The notes beneath the pieces are model-generated. The model was not told where the DNA came from and did no database searches. It was given only the letters and a program-made list of their open reading frames with translations. A DNA stretch of 21,748 bases from a virus. Below, one piece after another: positions 15,770-21,748 of this stretch. The position numbers and the translations under genes are program-made. How positions within the stretch are numbered: the first letter of the stretch is position 1; each line of letters opens with the position of its first letter. The DNA lies in the IMG/VR virus record IMGVR_UViG_3300006802_000679, positions 1 to 21,748 of that record; one strand, given 5' to 3'.

Positions 15770-16300
15770 TCAACCTCGGAATAGGCGGACGGCGTAGTTT
15801 GCGGCGCCACCCATGCAATAGGGGCCGAGGTAGGTCTGCAGCCAGGGGTACACGTCAAAGACGTTGTTGATCACGCCGCTGGTTTGGCTGGTCTTGTTGT
15901 ATTTGACTTTCAGTTCGCCCAGTTCCACTTCGTCGTAGATGCCGGTCGTGCCAGTGTTGCCGGTGATGGCGTCGGTGTCGTTGGCGAAGGCGCGTGCCAG
16001 TTCGTAGGTGGCAACTTCGATGCCGACAGGAATCAGGGTGCAGGCCAGTTCGATGCCGTCAACTTTGTATTCCTTGCGGGGCCACTTCAGTGCCTGCGTT
16101 TCGCTGCAGCGTTTGCCGTAAAAGCTCAGCGCGTCGATCCAGCGCGTGGCGGAAATCAAAGCGCGGTTTTTCTGGTCGTTGGTCTTGTCGTCCCAGTTGG
16201 CGGATTCTGGTGTTGTCTCGAAATAGGCGTCAGCATCTGCCAGCGTCACGTACGAGTTGGCCGAAGCCCCACCCAGAGTGGCGTCAATGACAGCGGCCAC
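15770..16300 (-). CDS. Head completion / adaptor protein (DnaT-like family)
   Basis: The 176-residue protein starts MAAVIDATLGGASANSYVTL and has DADAYFETTPESANWDDKTN, then a helix with NRALISATRWIDALSFYGKR and a segment TQALKWPRKEYKVDGIELAC. That pattern is typical of the family labelled DnaT-like ssDNA-binding in databases, which sits at the portal-proximal adaptor position in many phages. An adaptor role (as SPP1 gp15 or HK97 gp6) fits its place directly after the capsid block. The start is GTG 16300, four bases past the stop of the small gene upstream, with AAGGA about a dozen bases before. The DNA-binding label should not be taken literally, since the virion role is inferred from context. 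Confidence 0.7.
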   Translation of the reverse strand: MAAVIDATLGGASANSYVTLADADAYFETTPESANWDDKTNDQKNRALISATRWIDALSFYGKRCSETQALKWPRKEYKVDGIELACTLIPVGIEVATYELARAFANDTDAITGNTGTTGIYDEVELGELKVKYNKTSQTSGVINNVFDVYPWLQTYLGPYCMGGAANYAVRLFRG

Positions 16301-16303
16301 GGC

Positions 16304-16498
16304 TTAGTACATCCTTTGTTTGAGTCTAGCGCCAGTGCGAGATTTCCTTTGTTTGGGTGGTTCGCTTAAAACCATTGAGTGGTAAACCTTGGCGCCAAAC
16401 ATTTCCAGCTCGGCTTGAGCTTCGGCGTGGACGCCGTGAGGAACGTCAACAAAGCTGCGACAGTTATCCTGTAGTACGAAGAGGCGAACTCGTTTCAT
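16304..16498 (-). CDS. Small protein of unknown function (64 aa)
   Basis: I do not recognise this protein. It reads MKRVRLFVLQDNCRSFVDVP, then GVHAEAQAELEMFGAKVYHS, and ends in a basic tail KQRKSRTGARLKQRMY. Short, basic and without membrane segments, it may bind nucleic acid or the head vertex. ATG 16498 is chosen because the peptide downstream looks coding, while an upstream GTG at 16546 would add sequence that lies opposite the divergent gene. The start codon shares its A and T with the plus-strand gene at 16497 (CATG). The stop lies three bases before the next start, so expression is linked to the connector genes. Confidence 0.6.
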   Translation of the reverse strand: MKRVRLFVLQDNCRSFVDVPHGVHAEAQAELEMFGAKVYHSMVLSEPPKQRKSRTGARLKQRMY

Positions 16499-16772
16499 GA
16501 CCCCGCGTAGAACTTCGGCAATTGAGGCCAGCGTAGAGCCGATCACTCAAGTTGAACAGAAGACTGTTGACGCTTCCAAACCGAGGAAGTGGGCTGACGT
16601 GGCTAAGGAAGTTAAGGCGTTGCGTGAGAAAGGCGCCAACGTGCCGGAGATTTGCGAAAAGCTGCAGGTTTCCTACGTGCTTGTGAACCAGCTCATCTTG
16701 CAGTCGTACAAGATGGCGATTGACTCGGAGGCTGTGTTCCAGCGGCAAGAGGAGATGCGGCTTCAAGGTTGA
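16497..16772 (+). CDS. Small helix-turn-helix-like protein on the opposite strand
   Basis: This is the only supported plus-strand gene. The 91-residue product begins MTPRRTSAIEASVEP, has a Lys/Glu-rich helix (KWADVAKEVKALREKG), then ANVPEICEKLQVSYVLVNQL (about 53-72), which has the spacing of a helix-turn-helix, and ends AVFQRQEEMRLQG. Codon use favours G or C at the third base, as expected of a real gene, and the opposing frame looks like a shadow. A DNA-binding regulatory role is likely but not proven; small terminase-like or plasmid-type regulators also have such helices. A GAGG sequence lies 12 bases before the ATG, rather far. It stops 14 bases before a strong terminator. Reversed orientation inside a late operon with its own terminator is typical of a moron gene. 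Confidence 0.72.
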   Translation: MTPRRTSAIEASVEPITQVEQKTVDASKPRKWADVAKEVKALREKGANVPEICEKLQVSYVLVNQLILQSYKMAIDSEAVFQRQEEMRLQG

Positions 16773-16785
16773 GGTAGACAAAAAG

Positions 16786-16812
16786 AAAGGCCCCCGAAAG
16801 GGGGCCTTTTTT
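16786..16812. terminator. Bidirectional terminator between capsid and HTH genes
   Basis: A ten-pair perfect stem (AAAGGCCCCC with GGGGGCCTTT) closed by GAAA lies at 16786-16809. It is followed by a T run on the plus strand (16807-16812) and by CTTTTTG on the minus strand. It can stop transcription of both the plus-strand HTH gene (14 bases upstream) and the minus-strand capsid gene (stop at 16827). Confidence 0.9.
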
Positions 16813-16826
16813 GTGTCGCTTGAGGA

Positions 16827-17921
16827 TCAGGCGTACACAGAGGTGTCGAACGGGGTGTTCACCAGCAGGCGGGTGATGGGCACCATCTTGGTGGTGCTGT
16901 ACACCAGGTTCCAGTTGCCAGTGGTGGCCAGACCAGCGTTGGTCGGGTTGTCGGTGGCGTTGGCGTACTTGGTGCCGGTCACGTGGTAACCGTAGTGGTA
17001 ATCCACGGCGATCACATCCTGCATGGACAGGATGTTGCGGTCTGCGGCCAGGCGAAGATCCTGTTGGATGCCTTCGGAAACGACGCCAGACTTGAACAGA
17101 TAGACCGGATACTTCACCAGGTGGGTGGCAGTACCGCCGGTCAGGTAGCTCAGTTGGTCGTCGATCACCACGCGGAGACCAGCAAAGGTCGCCACTTCGG
17201 GTTGGCCGACGCCCACACCGCCGCCACCCCAAGTCACCGCACCAGCGGCAGCAAGGGCAGAGGTGCTGAAGGTCAGCATCCCGACTTGTTGCAGGTAGTA
17301 GGCAACAGCCGAGTGCATGGCGATGGAGTCAAGCTCTTCGCCGCGCTCGCCAAGCTCGTTCTTGGCCTTGATCACGTTGGCAGCCGAGATGTAGTTCGCC
17401 TCGGTTGCGGTGGTGGTGCCAGTTACGTCAACCTGGTTGGGGCCAAGCACGCCAGCGCCGGAAATACCGCCGAAAAGACCCAGCAGCTGGTTCTTCAGGG
17501 TGGTGGTCTTCAGCTTGTTGATGGCGGCGGTCAGCTGGTTGCGGACGTGAGCCAGAGGATCGGCGCCGGAACAAAGCTTGCTTAGGTCGTCTGCGGCATA
17601 GGCAAAACCACGATGCAGGATCGTCATGATCTGCTCGTCGGCGGTGGACTTCTGAGGAGTCAGATAACCAGCGCCAGAAGTTCCCCAAGCGGCCGAAGAG
17701 AGGATTTGCTCTTCGGTGGGGTTGATGGGGTCGAAGAAAGGCACGCGGACGCGGGTGCCGCCGGCACGTGCGTCGAGAGCAGCGTTGCGCTGCACAATGC
17801 CGCTCTGGATCCACTTCGATTGCTCGAAGATGCCCTCAGAGGTGTATTGCAGGAATTCCGGGCGAGCGACAAGATCGCTCAAAAAAGTACCGCCGGAATA
17901 GTTTTCAGAGATGGCAGCCAT
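16827..17921 (-). CDS. Major capsid protein
   Basis: The 364-residue protein follows the scaffold gene and precedes connector genes, the standard capsid position. It starts MAAISENYSGGTFLSDLVAR and has GGTRVRVPFFDPINPTEEQI (54-73), a motif I associate with a capsid family of HK97 fold in which an early strand carries a Val-Pro-Phe turn. The long helix (LAHVRNQLTAAINKLKTTTL, 123-142) fits the spine helix, and ALAAAGAVTWGGGGVGVGQ (222-240) is a loop. The C-terminal part (LVVYSTTK-like strands, ending NTPFDTSVYA) fits the A domain. A strong ribosome site AGGAG lies six bases before ATG 17921, fitting high expression, and a bidirectional terminator lies 15 bases after the stop. The HK97 fold is inferred. 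Confidence 0.88.
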   Translation of the reverse strand: MAAISENYSGGTFLSDLVARPEFLQYTSEGIFEQSKWIQSGIVQRNAALDARAGGTRVRVPFFDPINPTEEQILSSAAWGTSGAGYLTPQKSTADEQIMTILHRGFAYAADDLSKLCSGADPLAHVRNQLTAAINKLKTTTLKNQLLGLFGGISGAGVLGPNQVDVTGTTTATEANYISAANVIKAKNELGERGEELDSIAMHSAVAYYLQQVGMLTFSTSALAAAGAVTWGGGGVGVGQPEVATFAGLRVVIDDQLSYLTGGTATHLVKYPVYLFKSGVVSEGIQQDLRLAADRNILSMQDVIAVDYHYGYHVTGTKYANATDNPTNAGLATTGNWNLVYSTTKMVPITRLLVNTPFDTSVYA

Positions 17922-17927
17922 TGTGGG

Positions 17928-17932
17928 CTCCT
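17928..17932 (-). promoter_or_regulatory. Shine-Dalgarno AGGAG for capsid gene
   Basis: The minus strand reads AGGAG six bases before ATG 17921, which fixes the capsid start and suggests strong initiation. Confidence 0.85.
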
Positions 17933-17951
17933 AGGTGGGTTTGCGGAGGTC

Positions 17952-17964
17952 GCCCCACAGGGGC
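17952..17964 (-). promoter_or_regulatory. GC-rich hairpin upstream of the capsid gene
   Basis: GCCCC-ACA-GGGGC is a perfect five-pair stem with a three-base loop, overlapping the last base of the scaffold stop and lying 30 bases before the capsid start. It has no U-run. It could stabilise or mark a processing site in the scaffold-capsid mRNA, which would help make more capsid than scaffold. The role is inferred. Confidence 0.4.
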
Positions 17965-18674
17965 TAGTTGAGACCGGCTTCTGCTTTCAACAACCGGGCT
18001 TTGTCGGGGTCGCTGGCAAGCATCATCATTTGCTGAGTGATGTTCCAGCTGTCCTTAGACCAGGGGTTGGCTTGGCCGGGAAGGGCGGTGGCACGGGCAC
18101 TACCCGTAACACCCATGCCGGCGCGGTTCGTAGCTGCAAAATGATGCTCGTAACCACTACCGGGGTTTTTTAGGTTGGCGATATATTCACCAACCGGAAC
18201 TTCGACGCCGCCGACAACAGCCACAGGCTGCCCTTCTTTGGCGCGTAGGTTCTCCTGAAGTAAACGATACAGCTGATCAGGTGCCAGTGCACCAGCCTGT
18301 GAGAGGTGTGCAATCGCCGCCGATTTCACTTGCTCTTGTGTAAATCCTTGGCGAACTTGCTCAACCTCAGATTCTTTTGCCGCTAGTTGTTGCTTGAGTT
18401 CGGCAACTGTTTCTTGCGCTTGTTCCCATAGGGTTTTGAACTCGCCGGATTCCGCCAATTTGGCGGTTTGGGCGGACTCTTGCGCAATACGAAGCTCTTC
18501 GATCTGTTTCTGTAGGTTTTCGCGGTTCTCGCGGTCCTTACGGCGCTCGGCGATCAACTCTTGGTTCTTCGCACGTAAAGCTTCGAGTTGGGCGGCCAGA
18601 TCTGAGCTTTCAACCACAGGTTGAGGGGCAACGGGCTCCACAGGAGCTACCGCTGCTTGCTGTTCTTCAGGCAC
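17964..18674 (-). CDS. Capsid scaffolding protein
   Basis: The 236-residue protein is a typical scaffold: a Pro/Val/Glu-rich disordered N-terminus (PEEQQAAVAPVEPVAPQPVV), then a long coiled coil at about 25-110 (LAAQLEALRAKNQELIAERR to KQQLAAKESEVEQVRQGF), then a short conserved part (GQPVAVVGGVEVPVGEYI) and a helical C-terminus (MMMLASDPDKARLLKAEAGL) that should contact the capsid protein. It lies immediately before the major capsid gene, as scaffolds do. Scaffolds guide procapsid assembly and leave before DNA packaging. GTG 18674 is the start; no clear Shine-Dalgarno is seen. The short gap upstream, 18675-18716, holds no gene. Confidence 0.85.
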   Translation of the reverse strand: MPEEQQAAVAPVEPVAPQPVVESSDLAAQLEALRAKNQELIAERRKDRENRENLQKQIEELRIAQESAQTAKLAESGEFKTLWEQAQETVAELKQQLAAKESEVEQVRQGFTQEQVKSAAIAHLSQAGALAPDQLYRLLQENLRAKEGQPVAVVGGVEVPVGEYIANLKNPGSGYEHHFAATNRAGMGVTGSARATALPGQANPWSKDSWNITQQMMMLASDPDKARLLKAEAGLN

Positions 18675-18716
18675 GGTTGTGTGTTACTTGGACAGTATTA
18701 GTTTACGACAGAAGAA

Positions 18717-19517
18717 TCAGTACGTTCCATCGTCAGTTGAGGCAGGGTCGCCTTGGTCGCCTTTCGGGATTGTGAAATTCAAAATTGCGGCTGTACTGGT
18801 ACCGCTATTGGTGACGATTACGTTGGTGCCGGCAGATCCTGTGTTTACGGCGCCAATCGTGATGGTTGCGGCGGTGCCTGGATCGCCTTGGGGTCCTTGC
18901 GCACCTGTAGCACCAGTCTCGCCTTGAGGTCCTTGCGGGCCGGTTTCGCCCTGTAAACCTTGTTCGCCTTGGATGCCCTGCTCACCCTGAATACCTTGGG
19001 TTCCCTGCGGACCTTGTGGGCCGGTCTCACCTTGGGGTCCGGTTAAACCTTGGATGCCTTGTTCGCCTTGTTCGCCTTGCGGGCCTTGGGGACCTTCCGG
19101 TCCTGTCGCCCCAGTGGCGCCCGTCGCCCCACGGGGAATAACAAAGTTGAATACAGCGGCAGACTCGGTGCCGCTATTAGTTACGGAGGCATCAGTGCCG
19201 GCGTCGCCGGTGGTCGTAGTGCCAACCGTGATCGTTGTAGTAGATCCACCGCCGGAACCCGGCAGTGCCCCGCCAATTGTTAATCCTGTTATCTGCGTGC
19301 GGGTAGCAAGTTCGACGCCCGCGCCCCAGTCGGCGTTTGCCTTGGGGCCGTAAATCGTCAGCGGGTCAAGGCTGATGTACCAGTCGCCGTCCGTGCCGAG
19401 TGTGGCGCGTGGTGGACCGTCGCCAGAGTGGATCGTGTTAAGTGCGTCAACCCGCTGGGTGAGGCGCACCAAGGCGGTGACTTGGGCGAGCGTTAGTTGC
19501 TCGGACTTGGTAGCCAT
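18717..19517 (-). CDS. Collagen-like protein in the head gene cluster
   Basis: The 266-residue protein has a helical N-terminus ([20 protein letters not shown]), then [20 protein letters not shown], then two near-identical 38-residue beta modules (residues 93-130 and 216-253, 22 of 38 positions identical) flanking 28 uninterrupted Gly-X-Y triplets at 130-213. The modules share the core VTNSGT and end in N-F-x-I-P-(R/K)-G. Collagen triplets form trimeric rods in phage fibres and appendages. Here the gene lies between portal and scaffold, so a capsid-attached fibre or a vertex protein is possible; a tail fibre is the alternative. It ends DDGTY. The start shares an A with the portal stop (TGATG). 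The sequence shows the repeat clearly, and the location on the virion is inferred. Confidence 0.85.
   Translation of the reverse strand: MATKSEQLTLAQVTALVRLTQRVDALNTIHSGDGPPRATLGTDGDWYISLDPLTIYGPKANADWGAGVELATRTQITGLTIGGALPGSGGGSTTTITVGTTTTGDAGTDASVTNSGTESAAVFNFVIPRGATGATGATGPEGPQGPQGEQGEQGIQGLTGPQGETGPQGPQGTQGIQGEQGIQGEQGLQGETGPQGPQGETGATGAQGPQGDPGTAATITIGAVNTGSAGTNVIVTNSGTSTAAILNFTIPKGDQGDPASTDDGTY
18879..19130. repeat. Gly-X-Y coding repeat (28 triplets)
   Basis: A run of nine-base periodicity encodes 28 uninterrupted collagen triplets of the minus-strand gene. Frequent triplets are G-P-Q, G-E-Q, G-I-Q and G-E-T. The near-repetitive DNA may recombine and change rod length. Confidence 0.9.
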
Positions 19518-21001
19518 CAGCGGGACAGCAGCTCAATAAGGCGGTCTACGCGGTCTGGGTTCATCTCGGCGCGGTCGTTCATGTCGTCTTCGCCAGTGTT
19601 TTCGTTCGCCTCAATCAGCTCGGGACCTTCCATCTCGCTGCGGGCAGCTTCTGCCTCGTCTTCGATGTTGATGTTGTCGGGCAACACCTCGCCACGGCGC
19701 AGAATTTCCAAGAGCATCGCATCGCTGATTTTGCCCATCTGATTGAGTTGGGTCAGTACAGAAACGTCTTGACCGATCAGACGGTAGTAGTCGAAGTCGC
19801 GGTCGATGGTGATCTCGGGCGGTTCCAGTCCGACGTATTGGCCGGCGAAAGCAAACGCCTGTTGCAACGCGCTTTCCAGTTCTTGGCTGATGATTGAGAG
19901 CACGCTGTTGCTTTGGGCTTGGTCGATGCGCTTGGCCTCGGCAGATTCGGCAACGAACTTCTGGCCGAAAAGCTTGGTGACGCCAAGCGTGGACATCTGG
20001 CCCTCCAGTGACTGGAGTTCTTGCATTTGGGCGTCGAAGCTGGTGGCGTCCGCCTGGACGTAGTACGCCTTGTTGCCCGGTTGCATCGCAATGGCGTAGT
20101 TCACGCCCATCGTTGCTGAACCAGTCGTGTCGTCCCAGCCCTCTAAGACGAGGGTGGGCATGGCGGCAATATGCAGCGCGTGGATGAGGTCCGCTTGGCG
20201 CTGGTAATGCGTGATGTTGAGGTTGGCAATGTCCAGCAGTGGGGGCTGGGAACGCAACATGCCGCGACGGTTGCTGTAGATCGGCACCACCGGGATATCG
20301 GGCAGGCTGTAGTCGCCGGTTTCGCTGAACTCAACTACGTCTTGACCCAGTGTGTACAGGTCGTAGCGGCCGGGGTAGATCACCCGCATTTGTTCGATTT
20401 GCTCTTCGCCAAACTCGTTCAGCGGGCGGGTCGTGTACTCGTGGATGCGGATTTGAGTAAGAGGAGAGCCAGGCATCGTGCTCTCTTGACGCCAGCCCCA
20501 GATTTGTGGTGCGTCGATATGCACGAAATAGGGGCGGCGGCCTTGGGCGCGTTCTTCAGCAAGATTTCGCGCTCCCATTGCTGCGGGATAGTCCACCAAA
20601 ATGGCGCTATGTCCGAAGGTGAGGCTGCTGACAAGGGCGCGGCGGGCATATTCGTTGATGTTGGAGCCGAGGCCGTCAATGTTTTGTGCCAGCTCCAGCC
20701 AGTAAGGGTCGCCTTCGATATGGATGGGTTTGCGCAGGATGGCGCCAGCGGCGGTCTCGATTAGGCGGCTGGTGTAAGGGCTAAGGACGCTGCGGTCTAC
20801 ACGGGTTTGATAAGCGTCGTCATCCTCACGCGGCTCTTGCGGCAGATATGTCTCGCTCAAGTCGCGGATGTAGTTCGTGCCGCGGGTGACTGCAGCCATG
20901 ACGCTCCAGTCGGCCATCATTGCGATGACGTCTAGGCTGCGAACGAACGGGGATTCGCTGACTACAGCTCCAGTCGGCGGGATATTGGCGCTGTAGACCA
21001 C
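19517..21001 (-). CDS. Portal protein (DUF4055-like)
   Basis: The 494-residue protein fits portals of the DUF4055 type. An N-terminal part has [20 protein letters not shown] (42-61) followed by [20 protein letters not shown], where a Tyr-Leu-Pro motif precedes a helix. Then come [40 protein letters not shown], and a C-terminal stem and wing with [20 protein letters not shown] and [20 protein letters not shown]. The end is acidic. Portals form the dodecameric DNA entry ring at one vertex and bind the terminase. GTG 21001 is the start, with AGGAG seven bases upstream. The collagen-like gene is joined to the stop by TGATG. The terminase gene should lie beyond the right edge. Confidence 0.88.
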   Translation of the reverse strand: MVYSANIPPTGAVVSESPFVRSLDVIAMMADWSVMAAVTRGTNYIRDLSETYLPQEPREDDDAYQTRVDRSVLSPYTSRLIETAAGAILRKPIHIEGDPYWLELAQNIDGLGSNINEYARRALVSSLTFGHSAILVDYPAAMGARNLAEERAQGRRPYFVHIDAPQIWGWRQESTMPGSPLTQIRIHEYTTRPLNEFGEEQIEQMRVIYPGRYDLYTLGQDVVEFSETGDYSLPDIPVVPIYSNRRGMLRSQPPLLDIANLNITHYQRQADLIHALHIAAMPTLVLEGWDDTTGSATMGVNYAIAMQPGNKAYYVQADATSFDAQMQELQSLEGQMSTLGVTKLFGQKFVAESAEAKRIDQAQSNSVLSIISQELESALQQAFAFAGQYVGLEPPEITIDRDFDYYRLIGQDVSVLTQLNQMGKISDAMLLEILRRGEVLPDNINIEDEAEAARSEMEGPELIEANENTGEDDMNDRAEMNPDRVDRLIELLSR

Positions 21002-21008
21002 GGCTAGG

Positions 21009-21013
21009 CTCCT
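21009..21013 (-). promoter_or_regulatory. Shine-Dalgarno AGGAG for portal gene
   Basis: AGGAG on the minus strand, seven bases before the GTG at 21001, decides the start of the portal. Confidence 0.8.
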
Positions 21014-21034
21014 ACTTTGTACCTATTTTGGCAC

Positions 21035-21232
21035 TTAATCATCGTCCTCTTCTTCGTCGTCGGGGTCTGCAATTGGAACCAGCACTTCGATGCCTTGAGT
21101 AAGCATCGTGACGAAGCCGCCGATGATTTCGGGGTTTTGGGGTGTTTTGAAAACAAATGTGGCATGGGTGAGGCCGTCTTCAGCATCAATTTCGATGTGA
21201 ACACAACCTCCATTGACCGTTTGGATTGCCAT
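21035..21232 (-). CDS. Small acidic-tailed protein of unknown function (65 aa)
   Basis: I do not recognise this protein. It reads MAIQTVNGGCVHIEIDAEDG, then THATFVFKTPQNPEIIGGFV, and ends in a strongly acidic tail ADPDDEEEDDD. The body looks like a small beta sheet. Its ATG shares an A with the stop of the preceding gene (TAATG), so it is coupled to it. It lies 33 bases before the portal. An acidic C-terminus next to the Lys-rich 56-residue protein could indicate mutual binding or DNA mimicry, but this is guesswork. No membrane segment or enzyme motif is seen. Confidence 0.6.
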   Translation of the reverse strand: MAIQTVNGGCVHIEIDAEDGLTHATFVFKTPQNPEIIGGFVTMLTQGIEVLVPIADPDDEEEDDD

Positions 21233-21573
21233 TAGCCGTGATAAGCAATTCCGATGTGGGGAACAATGCTGGGTGTGCCAGAGCTGATGGACGCAACGCG
21301 CATACGGATGCGGTTACAGGCTTTGCCGGTATAAAAGTAAATATACGATCCGTTTGAGTTAATATTTTTGCTGGTATCGAGTTCGTACCAAGTGTTGCCG
21401 CCGTTGAAGTTAGTCTCAAAGGAGAGTGTGAAGTTGGCGCCGCCGGTGACTGTTGCGGCGAAAGTGAATTCGCTGCTGTCGGCGTGGACTTCCATCGAGT
21501 CGTTTACAGCTGTGAGTGGAGTGGACTGGTGGTACTCCACTAAGTTGGTGCCGTGGGCGATAGTTAAGGCCAT
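21232..21573 (-). CDS. Small beta-rich protein, possibly structural (113 aa)
   Basis: The protein begins MALTIAHGTNLVEYHQSTPL and is almost entirely beta-prone (FTFAATVTGGANFTLSFETN, then YIYFYTGKACNRIRMRVASI). It has no hydrophobic membrane segment and no charged tail. Such short beta proteins near the portal are often decoration proteins or small head components, but I cannot name a family. GGAGG lies five bases before ATG 21573, a strong ribosome site that suggests abundant product. The start shares its A with the stop of the upstream basic gene (TAATG). Its own stop is coupled to the next gene the same way. Confidence 0.65.
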   Translation of the reverse strand: MALTIAHGTNLVEYHQSTPLTAVNDSMEVHADSSEFTFAATVTGGANFTLSFETNFNGGNTWYELDTSKNINSNGSYIYFYTGKACNRIRMRVASISSGTPSIVPHIGIAYHG

Positions 21574-21743
21574 TATTTCCTCCGTTTTTTGGCGGTTTTG
21601 GCGGCTGCTTTGAAGGCAGCGGCGGTGGGGGCACCCTTAGTGCCAGGTTTGCGCATTTTTTCGCCGCTGCCGGCGGCAATGCGCTTGCGTTTGGCTGCGA
21701 TGTTGGCGTAAAGGCCGGGATCGCCGGGTTTTTTACGTGCCAT
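21573..21743 (-). CDS. Small basic conserved phage protein (56 aa)
   Basis: The 56-residue protein starts MARKKPGDPGLYANIAAKRK and continues RIAAGSGEKMRKPGTKGAPT before an Ala/Lys-rich tail AKTAKKRRK. I recall the GLYANI-AKRKRIAAGSGE-MRKPG motif from short proteins of many unrelated phages, where the function is unknown. The very high Lys/Arg content suggests DNA or RNA binding, perhaps in packaging, since it sits near the portal and probably the terminase. The stop TAA overlaps the next ATG. Only five bases upstream of its ATG are visible in this window, so its ribosome site cannot be judged. Confidence 0.75.
   Translation of the reverse strand: MARKKPGDPGLYANIAAKRKRIAAGSGEKMRKPGTKGAPTAAAFKAAAKTAKKRRK
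21579..21583 (-). promoter_or_regulatory. Strong Shine-Dalgarno GGAGG for the 113-aa gene
   Basis: GGAGG sits five bases before ATG 21573, inside the final codons of the basic gene (AAACGGAGGAAATAATG). Confidence 0.85.
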
Positions 21744-21748
21744 GACTA

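Noticed and set aside
16464-16781. Minus-strand open frame of 105 codons opposite the HTH gene
   Set aside because: Leu/Arg/Ser-rich shadow; the plus-strand frame has the better codon pattern and a helix-turn-helix-like segment, and this frame would run through the start of the 64-residue gene.
16983-17585. Long plus-strand open frame (200 codons) opposite the capsid gene
   Set aside because: It lies entirely antisense to the well-supported capsid gene; its His/Val/Gly-rich composition reflects the GC-rich codons of the other strand, and no ribosome site or motif is visible.
18675-18716. TAATACT-like sequence on the minus strand before the scaffold gene as a promoter -10 box
   Set aside because: No matching -35 hexamer at a suitable distance; one partial match is not enough to call a promoter.
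18879-19130. Regularly spaced short DNA repeats that could suggest a CRISPR array
   Set aside because: The periodicity is nine bases and in frame with Gly-X-Y codons, so it encodes a collagen-like rod. There are no spacers.

Overview
The window is part of the late (virion structure and assembly) region of a tailed double-stranded DNA phage or prophage. All but one of the supported genes lie on the minus strand, so transcription runs from high to low coordinates. The gene order (small accessory head proteins, portal, collagen-like protein, scaffold, major capsid, head-tail connectors, tail tube, frameshifted tail chaperone, tape measure, tip proteins, fibres) and the 1292-residue tape measure point to a siphovirus-like virion with a long tail. 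The host is probably a cyanobacterium, most likely of the Synechococcus/Prochlorococcus group. That is inferred from the fibre proteins, whose N-terminus (MALQHLRSSTANKRP) and repeat modules resemble, from memory, fibres of picocyanobacterial phages. No database search supports it.

Head module (about 21743 down to 16827): a Lys/Arg-rich 56-residue protein, a beta-rich 113-residue protein, an acidic-tailed 65-residue protein, the portal, a collagen-like protein with 28 uninterrupted Gly-X-Y triplets, the scaffold and the major capsid protein. The terminase would be expected beyond the right edge.

Interruption (16304-16826): one small helix-turn-helix-like gene runs on the plus strand. It ends at a strong bidirectional terminator that it shares with the capsid gene, and its start codon overlaps that of a divergent 64-residue minus-strand gene in the tetramer CATG.

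Connector and tail module (16300 down to 9012): four head-completion and tail-completion proteins, the major tail tube protein with an apparent inserted domain, and a tail assembly chaperone. The chaperone carries a canonical CCCAAAA slippery heptamer and a 63-codon -1-frame extension. The long tape measure protein follows.

Tip and fibre module (9012 down to 1): an L-like minor tail protein, a degenerate NlpC/P60-like protein, a 1260-residue J-like hub protein, three further small tail proteins (one tail-tube-like), a 569-residue fibre and a second fibre cut by the window edge.

Many adjacent genes are joined by TGATG, TAATG or ATGA overlaps, which implies translational coupling. Exceptions are short gaps holding hairpins or intrinsic terminators around the genes for abundant proteins (capsid, tail tube, chaperone). 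I saw no lysis, replication, integration, tRNA or CRISPR features. No stretch longer than 300 bases lacks a gene. The most notable items are the frameshift signal, the reversed HTH gene with its shared start codon, the terminators inside the late operon, the collagen protein in the head cluster and the 106-base overlap of two tip genes.
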